From Ruminiclostridium sp. (lineage in GTDB: Bacteria > Bacillota > Clostridia > Oscillospirales > Oscillospiraceae): a stretch of 19,970 bases of DNA. A program made the position numbers and the translations under genes. Position 1 is the first letter of the stretch, and each line of letters opens with the position of its first letter. The notes beneath the pieces are model-generated. The model made no database searches and was not told where the DNA came from. It saw only the letters and a program-made list of their open reading frames with translations. Below, in pieces: positions 1-7,500 of this stretch. The stretch covers positions 1-19,970 of the forward strand of contig JAFZEB010000050.1 in assembly GCA_017560855.1 (NCBI GenBank), written 5' to 3'.

Positions 1-2
1 CG

Positions 3-2099
3 GACAATATCCCCGGCGTGCCCGGTGTGGGTGAGAAGACCGCCATGGCCCTCCTCCATGAGAACGGCACCTTGAAAGAGATCTACGACCGGCTGGACGG
101 GGAGACCCTCAACGCCAAGCCCGGTGTGAAGAAAAAGCTGACGGAAGGCCGGGAGAGTGCCTTCCAGTCCTTCGAGCTGTGCACCATCCGGTGTGATGCC
201 CCCATGGACTTTGACCCGGAAGAGACCCTGAAAAAGCCGGTGAATGCCGCCATCCTGCGGGAACTCTTCCTGGAACTGGACTTCCACAAGCTCATCGCCC
301 AGATGGGCCTGGAAGCAGCCGAGGCCCCTGTGGCAGCGGAATGTGCCTGCCAGACCGAGAACTGTTCCATGGAGACTGTCACCACCCCCGACCGGGCCTG
401 GGAACTGCTGGACCTGTGGAAGGACCAGACCGTCTCCCTGCTGACCCTCCCTGACCTGTCTGCCCTGGCGGTCTGCTGGGGAGAGAAGGGGGAGAATGCC
501 GCCCTGATCCGGGAAAGCGGCCTGCCCAACTACGAGGACTTTTTGAAGGAACTCCTCTCCGGCCCCATGCAGAAGCTGGGTTTCAACACCAAGGACGTGA
601 TGACCCAGGCCCTCTCTCGTGGGTACGAGGCCCAGGGCTTCGGTTTTGATGCCGCCATCGCCGCCTACCTGCTGTCCCCCACCGACGGCAGCTATGATCT
701 GGACAAGCTGGGTGCCCAGTACTTCGGGCAGGCCTATCCCCCTGCCAAGGACTATACGGGAGCCAAGGCCTGGAAGGATGAAGAGTCCTCCGCCAAGGCC
801 CTGGAGGCCATGGCCAGCCACGCCAGCCTGATCCATGCGCTGTTTCAGATTTTGCCAGAAAAACTCCAGGAACTGGAGCTGATGAGCGTCTATGACCAGG
901 TGGAAATGCCCCTGCGTGCCGTCCTGGCTCGGATGGAAGTGGCGGGTATGCTGGTGGATGACAAAGCCCTGGACCAGTTCGGTCAGATGCTGAAAACCGG
1001 CATTGCCGCCCTCCAGGAGGAGATCTGGCGGCTGGCGGGGGAGGAATTCAACCTGAACTCCACCCAGCAGCTGGGTGTGGTCCTCTTTGAAAAGCTGGGG
1101 CTGCCCCCGGTGAAGAAGACAAAAACGGGATATTCCACCAATGCCGATGTGCTGGAAAAGCTGCGGATGTCCCACCCCATCATTGAGCAGATTTTAGAGT
1201 ACCGCCAGCTGACCAAGCTGAACTCCACCTACGTGGAGGGCCTGTCCAAGGTCATCGCCGACGACGGCCGCATCCACACCTGCTTCCAGAACACCGTCAC
1301 CGCCACGGGCCGACTGTCTTCCACCGAACCCAACCTCCAGAACATCCCCGTCCGCACCGAGCTGGGTGCCAAGATTCGTGAAATGTTCGTGGCCCCCGAA
1401 GGCCATGTGCTGGTGGACGCCGACTACTCCCAGATCGAACTGCGCCTCCTGGCCCACATGGCCCAGGACCAGAAGATGATCGACAGCTTCCTGTCCGGGG
1501 AGGATATCCACGCCCGGACGGCCTCCCAGGTCTTCGGTGTTCCCGTGGAGGAAATCAGCTCCGAACTCCGCCGCCGGGCCAAGGCGGTGAACTTCGGCAT
1601 CGTCTACGGTATCTCCGGCTTCTCCCTGGCCCAGGACATCGGGGTCACCCAGAAGGAGGCAAGGGAGTATATGGAGCGCTACCTGTCCACCTTCGCCGGG
1701 GTCCGGGAGTATATGTACAACATCAAGAAGAAGGGCAAGGAGGACGGCTATGTGGCCACCCTCATGGGCCGCCGCCGCTGGCTGCCGGAACTCCAGTCCT
1801 CCAACTTTAACCTCCGGTCCTTTGGCGAGCGGGTGGCTCTGAACATGCCCATCCAGGGCACCGCCGCCGATGTCATGAAGATCGCCATGATCCGGGTGGA
1901 CCAGCGGCTCCGGGCCGAGGGCCTCAAAGCCCGCCTGATCCTCCAGGTCCACGACGAACTGATCGTGGAGTGCCCTGCAGAGGAGGAAGCCCAGGTCAAG
2001 GCCCTTCTCTGTGAAGAGATGGAGGCCGCCGGACAGTTTGCCGTCCCCCTCATCACCGATGCCGCTTCCGGCCGCAGCTGGGCGGAGGCGAAAGGCTAA
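3..2099 (+). CDS. polA: DNA polymerase I, 5'-truncated by window edge
   Basis: Family A DNA polymerase for gap filling, primer removal and repair synthesis. The frame is open from the first bases; the first visible residues DNIPGVPGVGEKTA are the helix-hairpin-helix part of the 5' nuclease domain, so roughly the first 190 residues lie outside the window. The middle (about residues 120-290 of the visible part) corresponds to the 3'-5' exonuclease fold, but the usual exo I DxE motif is not visible where expected, so proofreading is probably inactive, as in Bacillus PolA. The polymerase domain is complete: motif A VDADYSQIELRLL, motif B RRRAKAVNFGIVYG with the following GISGF, and motif C LQVHDELIVE near the C-terminus. 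It ends at TAA and is followed by a hairpin cluster. Identity is essentially certain; loss of proofreading is inferred from motif absence only. Confidence 0.98.
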   Translation, partial: DNIPGVPGVGEKTAMALLHENGTLKEIYDRLDGETLNAKPGVKKKLTEGRESAFQSFELCTIRCDAPMDFDPEETLKKPVNAAILRELFLELDFHKLIAQMGLEAAEAPVAAECACQTENCSMETVTTPDRAWELLDLWKDQTVSLLTLPDLSALAVCWGEKGENAALIRESGLPNYEDFLKELLSGPMQKLGFNTKDVMTQALSRGYEAQGFGFDAAIAAYLLSPTDGSYDLDKLGAQYFGQAYPPAKDYTGAKAWKDEESSAKALEAMASHASLIHALFQILPEKLQELELMSVYDQVEMPLRAVLARMEVAGMLVDDKALDQFGQMLKTGIAALQEEIWRLAGEEFNLNSTQQLGVVLFEKLGLPPVKKTKTGYSTNADVLEKLRMSHPIIEQILEYRQLTKLNSTYVEGLSKVIADDGRIHTCFQNTVTATGRLSSTEPNLQNIPVRTELGAKIREMFVAPEGHVLVDADYSQIELRLLAHMAQDQKMIDSFLSGEDIHARTASQVFGVPVEEISSELRRRAKAVNFGIVYGISGFSLAQDIGVTQKEAREYMERYLSTFAGVREYMYNIKKKGKEDGYVATLMGRRRWLPELQSSNFNLRSFGERVALNMPIQGTAADVMKIAMIRVDQRLRAEGLKARLILQVHDELIVECPAEEEAQVKALLCEEMEAAGQFAVPLITDAASGRSWAEAKG

Positions 2100-2104
2100 G
2101 AACC

Positions 2105-2277
2105 TGTCGAAAAAGGCAAGCCTTTTCCGACATAGGGGATTGCGGCCTGCTGCATCGCATGAATTGCGTACCTGCGGTCCACAATTCCCACGTTTGCAGG
2201 CCGAGCAGTGTTTTCCGGCACGCGCATGTCGCGCCGGAAAACGAATCAGACTCTATTTCGCCACTGCGGTGGCGAAA
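2105..2277. repeat. Cluster of four intergenic hairpins
   Basis: Four separate inverted repeats lie end to end between polA and rimI. They are: 2105-2116/2121-2132 (TGTCGAAAAAGG with one mismatch, loop CAAG); 2143-2150/2196-2203 (CGGCCTGC/GCAGGCCG) enclosing GAATTG/CAATTC at 2161-2166/2182-2187; 2211-2218/2234-2241 (TTTTCCGG/CCGGAAAA) with an inner CGCG/CGCG; and 2256-2264/2269-2277 (TTTCGCCAC/GTGGCGAAA, perfect, loop TGCG). None has a clear T-tract, so this is better described as a palindromic repeat element than as a standard polA terminator. The open frames crossing it are spurious. Confidence 0.75.
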
Positions 2278-2375
2278 CTCTACGAGGTTTTTGATCCGTT
2301 TGTCTCTTGCGGTAAGATGTAAGGGATTAGATAAACTGTATATCTGTATTTTTCCTAGAAAAAGGAGAATATTTT

Positions 2376-2822
2376 ATGAACTACAAACTGGTTCCCATGG
2401 ACCGTTCCCACCTGGCTGGGGTGGCTGAGCTGGAGCGTATGTGCTTCTCTACCCCCTGGAACGAGGCCATGCTGGAAGAGGAATTATACAACGACACCGC
2501 CTCCTTCATCGTGGCGGAAGGGGAGGACGGCTCCGTTCTGGGCTATGCCGGTCTCCATGTCATCCTGGACGAGGGCTATATCGACAACGTGGCCGTTCGG
2601 CCCTCCTGCCGTCGGATGGGTCTGGGGGACAAGCTCCTGGATGTGTTCATCCGCTTCGGTCAGGCCAACCTGGCCTTCCTGACCCTGGAGGTCCGCCCCT
2701 CCAACACCCCCGCCGTGGCCCTCTATGAGAAGAACGGCTTCAAGGAAGTGGGCCGCCGCCCCAACTACTACGACGACCCCAAGGAGGATGCCCTCCTGCT
2801 GACCAGGGAGTTCACCCGATGA
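2376..2822 (+). CDS. rimI: Ribosomal protein S18-alanine N-acetyltransferase (RimI)
   Basis: GNAT-family enzyme expected to acetylate the N-terminal alanine of ribosomal protein S18 using acetyl-CoA in the cytoplasm. The 148-aa length fits RimI. The family N-terminal pattern is seen (MDRSHLAGVAELERMCFSTPW), as are the acetyl-CoA loop VRPSCRRMGLGDKLL and the C-terminal ALYEKNGFKEVGRRPNYY. The start is fixed by AAAAGGAG eight bases upstream of the ATG. The stop overlaps the next start (ATGA at 2819-2822), so translation is coupled. RimI is commonly encoded beside the t6A genes tsaB/tsaE/tsaD in Firmicutes, and tsaD is two genes downstream here. A weak promoter (TTGCGG at 2307 with TAAACT at 2332, 19-base spacer) is possible but unconvincing. 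Specificity for S18 is inferred from family and context. Confidence 0.92.
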   Translation: MNYKLVPMDRSHLAGVAELERMCFSTPWNEAMLEEELYNDTASFIVAEGEDGSVLGYAGLHVILDEGYIDNVAVRPSCRRMGLGDKLLDVFIRFGQANLAFLTLEVRPSNTPAVALYEKNGFKEVGRRPNYYDDPKEDALLLTREFTR

Positions 2823-3466
2823 CGTTACGAGAACTGGACCTGGAGGAGCTGAAGTGGCTCCATGAACACGAACTCTCCGAGGCATTTCCTCCCGAAGAGT
2901 TAAAACCCTTCGCCGCCATGGAGAAGCTCTGCGCCAGCGGGCTCTATCACCCCGTGGGGGCTTATGAGGGGGCGGACTTGGTGGGCTACGCCCTGCTGTG
3001 GGAGAGCCCTGGCGGGAAGTACGTCCTCATCGACTACCTGGGGGTCACCGCCAGCCGCCGCAACGGCGGTCTGGGTGCCCGCATCTTATCCCTCCTTCGT
3101 GAGAAATTCGCCCACTGGGACGGCATCATCGTGGAGTCCGAGGCCCCCGACGGGGGAGACCACGATGCCCTCCGGGAACGCCGCATGGACTTCTACCGCC
3201 GGTGCGGCTTTACCTTTTTAGATTACGACTGCGTCCTCTTCGGGGTCCACTACGCCGTGTGCCTGTGTTCCCCCAGCGGCAAGGGGACCCGGGACGAGAC
3301 CCTGGAAGCCCACCAGGCTCTGTACCGGCGCCAGTTCAGCCAGTGGGCCTATGACCGATTCATCCAGATCCCCCGGGACCCGGACCACCCCTTGGAACCC
3401 CCGGAGTCCTGGGCCGAGCAGTCCGACCTGCCCGGCTTAGAGGAAAGAAAGGAAGATAATCTATGA
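2819..3466 (+). CDS. GNAT family N-acetyltransferase
   Basis: A 215-aa acetyltransferase-like protein located between rimI and tsaD and overlapping both by four bases (ATGA at 2819 and at 3463), so the three are translationally coupled. The GNAT core is visible: beta strand VLIDYLGVTASRR followed by the acetyl-CoA loop RRNGGLGARILSLL at about residues 75-98, and later MDFYRRCGFTFLDYDCV, the usual terminal strand with a Tyr. About 65 residues after the core (HQALYRRQFSQWAYDRF and an acidic tail) are an extension I cannot assign. It is not a second RimI: the N-terminal RimI pattern is absent. The substrate is unknown; coupling to rimI and tsaD suggests a role linked to translation, but that is inference. 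Confidence 0.85.
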   Translation: MTLRELDLEELKWLHEHELSEAFPPEELKPFAAMEKLCASGLYHPVGAYEGADLVGYALLWESPGGKYVLIDYLGVTASRRNGGLGARILSLLREKFAHWDGIIVESEAPDGGDHDALRERRMDFYRRCGFTFLDYDCVLFGVHYAVCLCSPSGKGTRDETLEAHQALYRRQFSQWAYDRFIQIPRDPDHPLEPPESWAEQSDLPGLEERKEDNL

Positions 3467-4476
3467 TCATTCTTGCAGTAGAATCCTCCTGTGACGAGAC
3501 CGCTGTGGCCCTGGTGAAGGACGGCCGGGAGGTCCTGGCCGACTGCATCGCCTCCTCCGTGGAGATGCACAAGATCTACGGCGGCGTGGTGCCTGAGCTG
3601 GCCTCCCGCAAGCACATCGAGGTCATCTCCAACCTGGCCGACGAGGCTCTGGCCAAGGCAGGCATCACCAGGATGGACATTGATGCGGTGGCCGTCACCT
3701 ATGCCCCCGGCCTTATCGGGGCCGTGCTGGTGGGGGTGAACTTTGCCAAGTCTGTGGCCTTCTCCCTGGGGGTCCCCCTGATCCCCGTCCACCATGTTCG
3801 TGGCCACATTGCCGCCAACTACATCGCTCACCCCGACCTGGAGCCTCCCTTCGTGTGCCTGTGCGTCTCCGGCGGCACCTCCCTCATTGTGGATGTGAAG
3901 AGCTACACCGAGATGGAGATCCTGGGTGCTACCCGGGACGATGCTGCCGGTGAGTGTTTTGACAAGATCGCCCGTGTCATGGGCCTGGGCTATCCCGGCG
4001 GCGGTCCTCTGGACCGTGCCTCCCAGGGGGGTGACGACACAGCCTTCACCCTGCCCCGGGTCCACATCCACGATGCACCCCTGGATATGTCCTTCTCCGG
4101 CCTGAAGACCGCCATGCTGAACCTGATCCACAACGCCCAGCAGAAGGGAGAGGACCTGCCGGTGGCCGACCTGGCCGCCTCCTTCTCCGCCGCCGTCAGC
4201 GAAGAGCTGGTCCCCCGGACCATGTTTGCCGCCCGGCAGAAGGGCTATGGAAAGGTGGCTGTGGTGGGCGGCGTGGCCGCCAACTCCCGCATCCGCCGGG
4301 ACCTGGAAGCCGCCTGCCAGAAGGACGGCTGCAAGCTGTACATGCCCCCTCTGAAGCTCTGCGGCGACAACGGCTCCATGATCGGCAGTCAGGGTTACTA
4401 TGAGTATCTGGCCGGAGTTCGGGCGGGCACCGACCTGAACGCCTTCGCCAACCGGGACATCTCTTTGCAGGTTTGA
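3463..4476 (+). CDS. tsaD: tRNA N6-adenosine threonylcarbamoyltransferase (TsaD)
   Basis: Catalytic subunit that transfers threonylcarbamoyl from threonylcarbamoyl-AMP to A37 of ANN-decoding tRNAs (t6A), working with TsaB and TsaE, which are not in this window. The 337-aa protein is full length and shows the ASKHA start ILAVESSCDETA, the signature VPELASRKHIE, the motif APGLIGAVLVG, and metal ligands H111 and H115 in HHVRGHIAANY. The later SGGTS, PGGGPLDR and SFSGLKTA segments and the C-terminal CGDNGSMIG with its metal-binding Asp are also present. The start ATG overlaps the preceding stop and has GGAAAGAAAGGA upstream. A terminator follows at 4576. Note the tRNA-Thr gene immediately downstream, a member of the t6A substrate class. 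Confidence 0.98.
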   Translation: MIILAVESSCDETAVALVKDGREVLADCIASSVEMHKIYGGVVPELASRKHIEVISNLADEALAKAGITRMDIDAVAVTYAPGLIGAVLVGVNFAKSVAFSLGVPLIPVHHVRGHIAANYIAHPDLEPPFVCLCVSGGTSLIVDVKSYTEMEILGATRDDAAGECFDKIARVMGLGYPGGGPLDRASQGGDDTAFTLPRVHIHDAPLDMSFSGLKTAMLNLIHNAQQKGEDLPVADLAASFSAAVSEELVPRTMFAARQKGYGKVAVVGGVAANSRIRRDLEAACQKDGCKLYMPPLKLCGDNGSMIGSQGYYEYLAGVRAGTDLNAFANRDISLQV

Positions 4477-4486
4477 ACCGACAGTT

Positions 4487-4514
4487 GTCCACAATAGAAA
4501 TACCACTTGTGGAC
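4487..4514. repeat. Inverted repeat GTCCACAA/TTGTGGAC
   Basis: A perfect 8-bp inverted repeat with a 12-base spacer lies 11 bases after the tsaD stop. A second short hairpin follows (GGAAAACTCT/AGAGTTTCC, about 4531-4553). The function is unknown; it may be part of the 3' UTR fold of the tsaD transcript or a protein-binding site. Confidence 0.5.
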
Positions 4515-4575
4515 GATTCGGTGGAAAAAGTGGAAAACTCTCTGTAGAGTTTCCGCCCATCAGACCAAAATTCTG

Positions 4576-4610
4576 GAGCGGAACCCTTGAAAATCAGGGG
4601 TTCCGCTCTT
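4576..4610 (+). terminator. Intrinsic terminator after tsaD
   Basis: An 11-bp perfect stem GAGCGGAACCC/GGGTTCCGCTC (4576-4586/4598-4608) is followed by a short TTGT. The T-run is weak, but its position just downstream of the rimI-tsaD operon and just before the tRNA promoter supports the call. Confidence 0.7.
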
Positions 4611-4642
4611 GTATACCCGGTGTATAGCAGGAAAAGGTTGAC

Positions 4643-4671
4643 TTGACAGAGAATCTGTGGTATCATATTAT
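4643..4671 (+). promoter_or_regulatory. Sigma-A promoter of tRNA-Thr
   Basis: A consensus -35 TTGACA (4643-4648), a 17-base spacer and -10 TATTAT (4666-4671). The tRNA starts 15 bases after the -10, consistent with a very short 5' leader. Confidence 0.9.
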
Positions 4672-4685
4672 CCGCAAGTTTATAA

Positions 4686-4761
4686 GCTGGTATAGCTCAG
4701 TTGGTAGAGCATCTCACTCGTAATGAGAAGGTCGCGTGTTCGAGTCACGTTACCAGCTCCA
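4686..4761 (+). tRNA. tRNA-Thr, anticodon CGU
   Basis: A 76-nt cloverleaf with acceptor GCTGGTA/TACCAGC, D-arm GCTC AGTTGGTAGA GAGC-type, anticodon stem TCTCA/TGAGA with loop CTCGTAA (anticodon CGT at 4719-4721), T-arm loop TTCGAGT, discriminator T and an encoded CCA. It reads ACG threonine codons. Position 37 is A, as required for t6A. It has its own promoter and an 18-bp-stem terminator, so it is a single-gene unit. Confidence 0.97.
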
Positions 4762-4762
4762 C

Positions 4763-4803
4763 GCAAAAGCCCCTTTTGTCTTTTGGACAAAAGGGGCTTT
4801 TGC
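4763..4803 (+). terminator. Terminator of tRNA-Thr
   Basis: A perfect 18-bp stem (4763-4780/4786-4803) with loop TTTTG starts two bases after the CCA. The A-run and T-run are inside the stem (AAAAGCCCC / GGGGCTTTT), so it could work in both directions. Confidence 0.9.
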
Positions 4804-4804
4804 G

Positions 4805-5004
4805 AACGAAGTGTTCCGCCTGGGCGGAACGTGAAGTATGCTTCGTAAGTGAAGTGCACTGGGTGCGTGAAGTGTGCCTTCGGCACGAGAACACTTCACT
4901 TCATGTTGTTCCTCAGGAACAACACTTCATGATGCCGGAGGCATCGCTTCACTTCCCCGCAGGGGAAACTTCACTGTAAACCGTGTCCGTCGGACACGGC
5001 TTTT
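4805..5004. repeat. Array of seven mini-hairpins with TGAAGT/ACTTCA linkers
   Basis: The 315-base gap between the tRNA and the M20 gene is filled by short perfect palindromes, most with loops of about three bases: GTTCCGCC/GGCGGAAC (4813-4830), GCAC/GTGC (4856-4866), GTGCC/GGCAC (4874-4886), GTTGTTCC/GGAACAAC (4905-4923), GATGCC/GGCATC (4931-4945), TTCCCC/GGGGAA (4953-4967) and CCGTGTCC/GGACACGG (4981-4999). They are joined by GTGAAGT (4831, 4849, 4867) in the left half and by the complementary ACTTCA (within 4891-4904, 4922-4930, 4946-4954, 4967-4975) in the right half. The whole array is therefore itself an inverted repeat centred near 4880. The last hairpin is followed by CTTTTCTG and could terminate. 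From 5005 to 5076 I see only the ribosome binding site of the next gene. Confidence 0.85.
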
Positions 5005-5076
5005 CTGCTTTCTGAGCATACTTCCCTCCTGCCTGCACATACTGAATCCATCCATACGAAAAGTGAGGGAGACAGT

Positions 5077-6240
5077 ATGAATTATTTTCTGAAGCGAGCC
5101 GGGGAACTGGCCCAGGAGATGACCGCCCACCGGCGGTACCTCCACCAGCACGCCGAGATCGGAAACGACCTGCCCATGACCACCAAGTATGTCACCGAAC
5201 AGCTTCGGTCCATGGGCCTGGAGCCGGAGGAGATCTGCCCCGGAGGGATCGTGGCTCTGGTCCGGGGGAAGAAACCCGGCAAGACTTACCTCCTCCGGGC
5301 AGATATGGACGCACTGCCTATGGGGGAGGACAACGACCTGCCGTTCAAATCGGTCACCTGCAACGCCCACACCTGTGGCCACGATATGCACACCGCCATG
5401 CTCCTGGGGGCGGCCCGGATGCTGAAGGAGCGGGAGGAGGAACTGGCCGGGTGCGTCAAGCTCATGTTCCAGCCCAATGAGGAGGGCTTCCAGGGGGCCA
5501 AGGCCATGATCCAGGCGGGACTGTTGGAAAACCCCCGGGTGGATGCCGCTTCGGGCATGCACGTGATGCTGGAGGAGGCCCCTTCCGTGGGGTACTGCGG
5601 CGGGTATATCAGCGCCTCCTGTGACGGCTTCCAGATCACCCTCACCGGGAAGGGCTGTCACGGGGCCATGCCCCAGTTGGGGGTGGATCCCATTCAGGCG
5701 GGAGTCCACATCTATCAGGCCTTCCAGGGGCTCATCGCCCGGGAGACCCCGCCCCAGGAGACCGCCGTCCTCACCCTGGGCCAGTTCTCTGCCGGGTCGG
5801 CCCCCAACATCATCCCCCAGACCGCTGTCCTCCAGGGGACCCTGCGGACCTATAGCAAGGACCTGCGGGCTAAGCTGTTCCGGCGGATGAAGGAAATTGT
5901 TGACAGCGTGGCGGTGGGCCTGGGGGTGAAGGCGGAATACACCGTTCTGTCCGATGTGCCCTCCTGCTACAATGACCCGGATCTGTTAAAGAATTTAGTG
6001 AGTTATCTGGAGGCCATGGGCGGCGGAAAGGTGGTATCGGCGGAGCCATTCACTGCCTCGGATGACGTGGCATTCCTGTCGGAGCAGGTCCCCTTCGTCT
6101 ATTTCCAGCTGGGAGCCGGGGTGCCGGGGAACCCCCACGCCCACCACAATCCGGGGGTCCTTTTCGACGAGAAGGCCCTGGCCTACGGGGCGGCCATCCA
6201 CGCCCAGTGCGCCTTTGAGTGGCTGAGACACCACAGTTGA
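5077..6240 (+). CDS. M20 family metallopeptidase / amidohydrolase
   Basis: Zinc-dependent cytoplasmic amidohydrolase of the hippurate hydrolase / IAA-amino acid hydrolase / N-acetyl-diaminopimelate deacetylase group, which cleaves N-acyl amino acids or related amides. At 387 aa it is full length. Signature motifs seen: RADMDALPM at about 74-82, metal ligands Cys100 and His102 in HTCGHDMHTAMLLGAA, the catalytic/metal glutamates in QPNEEGFQGA (135-136), GMHVM near 160, the dimerisation lid region (GKGCHGAMPQLGVDPI) and the last ligand in HAHHNPGVLFDE near the C-terminus. The start is supported by GAGGGAGAC upstream of the ATG. The next gene, an MFS carrier, begins 13 bases after the stop, so they are probably co-transcribed. 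The exact substrate cannot be read from sequence. No clear promoter is visible in the repeat-rich region upstream. Confidence 0.93.
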   Translation: MNYFLKRAGELAQEMTAHRRYLHQHAEIGNDLPMTTKYVTEQLRSMGLEPEEICPGGIVALVRGKKPGKTYLLRADMDALPMGEDNDLPFKSVTCNAHTCGHDMHTAMLLGAARMLKEREEELAGCVKLMFQPNEEGFQGAKAMIQAGLLENPRVDAASGMHVMLEEAPSVGYCGGYISASCDGFQITLTGKGCHGAMPQLGVDPIQAGVHIYQAFQGLIARETPPQETAVLTLGQFSAGSAPNIIPQTAVLQGTLRTYSKDLRAKLFRRMKEIVDSVAVGLGVKAEYTVLSDVPSCYNDPDLLKNLVSYLEAMGGGKVVSAEPFTASDDVAFLSEQVPFVYFQLGAGVPGNPHAHHNPGVLFDEKALAYGAAIHAQCAFEWLRHHS

Positions 6241-6253
6241 CCCGGTGCCGCCC

Positions 6254-7465
6254 ATGAAGCAACGAAAGATTTTCTACGGCTGGTGGGTGGTGGCCGGGTG
6301 TATCCTGGTCACCATGACCATGGTGCCCCCCATCATGGCACTGAGCAACAAGTACCTTCTTTACGTCACCGAGGATCTGAAGATCTCCCGCAGTGCCTTC
6401 ACCTTGGCCAACACCGTCCTCCAGGCCCTGGGGATCTTCCTGTCCCCCTTGGTCACCCGGTTCCTGGCCAAGGGGAATATGCGGGTCATCCAGTCGGTGA
6501 GCATCCTGGGCTACTGCGCCAGTTATTTCTCCTACTCCCTGGCACAAAGTCCCATCCATCTCTATATCAGTTCCCTGTTTTTAGGGGTCTTCTATCTGAA
6601 CGCTACCCTGATTCCCGTGTCCATGATGGTGACCAACTGGTTCACAGCCCGTCGAGGTCTGGCCATGAGTCTGGCCATGGCAGGGATCGGGGTAGGGGGG
6701 ACCGTGTTCAGTCCGGTCCTCACCTTCTTCCTGGAGAGCTACGGGTGGCGGGCCTCCTACCGGCTCATGGCTCTCATCATTCTGGTCATTGCCCTTCCCG
6801 CCGCCCTCTTCCTTCTGCGGAAACGACCGGAGGACCTGGGGTTGGAACCTTTGGGGGGACAGCCTGCTGCCCAGGCGGGAGGGGGAGACTTCCACCTGCC
6901 TTTGGGGAGATTCTTCTTCTGGCTCCTTCTCATCGGCATGCTCACCAACGGTCTCATCAACGCCGGGGCTCTGGGGCACTTCCCGCCCGCCATGCAGGAG
7001 TCCCACGGGGCGGCGGTCCAGGCGGCGGTCATCTCGGCCTACTCTCTCATCAGCATCGGGGGGAAACTCATCCTGGGGTGGGTCAATGACCGGTTCGGGG
7101 TGGTGGTGAGCACCACTTACGCCTGTATCCTCTTCGGGCTGTCCTTCGTGTTTATCCTGCTTTCTGCCAAGAGCGTGGCCATGCTTTACGCCATGGCGGT
7201 GGTCTTCGGTCTGGGCAATGCCATTGGAACTGTGACCCCGCCTCTCCTCACCGCCGAGGTCTTCGGCAAGGAGAATTACGGCAAGGCCTATGGCATCGTC
7301 AACAGCTTCACCCAGGTGGGCCTTTCTCTGGGGTCCCTGGCGGTGGCCTCGGTCTATGATGCCACGGGGACTTACCGCTTCGCCTGGGTGATGCTGCTGG
7401 TCCTCACCGCTGTGACCTTGGTATCCTGGGTGGGGGCGGTGCTTCTGGGCAGACGATATCGGTAA
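6254..7465 (+). CDS. Major facilitator superfamily transporter
   Basis: A 12-helix inner-membrane secondary transporter of 403 aa. The N-terminus KIFYGWWVVAGCIL with the long hydrophobic run after it is typical of the oxalate/formate-antiporter-like and monocarboxylate-like MFS group. NWFTARRGLAMSLAMAGIG (TM4-5) and GWVNDRFG in the loop after TM8, the second copy of the MFS motif A, are visible. RKRPEDLGLEPLG marks the central cytoplasmic loop. The ATG at 6254 is preferred; a GTG at 6245 would add three residues. No strong ribosome binding site precedes either, consistent with coupling to the M20 hydrolase stop at 6240. The pairing suggests import of an amide or acyl-amino acid, or export of its product, which is inference. 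Confidence 0.9.
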   Translation: MKQRKIFYGWWVVAGCILVTMTMVPPIMALSNKYLLYVTEDLKISRSAFTLANTVLQALGIFLSPLVTRFLAKGNMRVIQSVSILGYCASYFSYSLAQSPIHLYISSLFLGVFYLNATLIPVSMMVTNWFTARRGLAMSLAMAGIGVGGTVFSPVLTFFLESYGWRASYRLMALIILVIALPAALFLLRKRPEDLGLEPLGGQPAAQAGGGDFHLPLGRFFFWLLLIGMLTNGLINAGALGHFPPAMQESHGAAVQAAVISAYSLISIGGKLILGWVNDRFGVVVSTTYACILFGLSFVFILLSAKSVAMLYAMAVVFGLGNAIGTVTPPLLTAEVFGKENYGKAYGIVNSFTQVGLSLGSLAVASVYDATGTYRFAWVMLLVLTAVTLVSWVGAVLLGRRYR

Positions 7466-7468
7466 AAC

Positions 7469-7497
7469 AAAAGCCGCACCGGTTGGTGCGGCTTTTT
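7469..7497. terminator. Bidirectional terminator, MFS gene and tspO
   Basis: A perfect 12-bp stem AAAAGCCGCACC/GGTGCGGCTTTT with loop GGTT and T-runs on both strands lies between the convergent MFS and TspO genes. Confidence 0.9.
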
Positions 7498-7500
7498 GCG

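Noticed and set aside
2011..2428. Small proteins across the polA-rimI gap
   Set aside because: They are readings through palindromic repeats, with no ribosome binding sites.
4485..4514. DnaA boxes / replication origin
   Set aside because: TTGTCCACA is one base off the consensus and only one inverted pair is present, with no dnaA/dnaN context or AT-rich unwinding element.
3349..4560. A 403-codon minus-strand frame opposite tsaD
   Set aside because: Antisense of a certain gene, with low-complexity Gly/His-rich composition and no ribosome binding site.
4680..4886. A small minus-strand protein ending in GNVTRTRDLLITSEM
   Set aside because: This is the antisense translation of the tRNA-Thr and its terminator, a common false gene call.
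4805..5004. CRISPR array
   Set aside because: There is no constant repeat of 23-40 bases and no uniform spacers; only a hexamer linker is shared and each stem differs.
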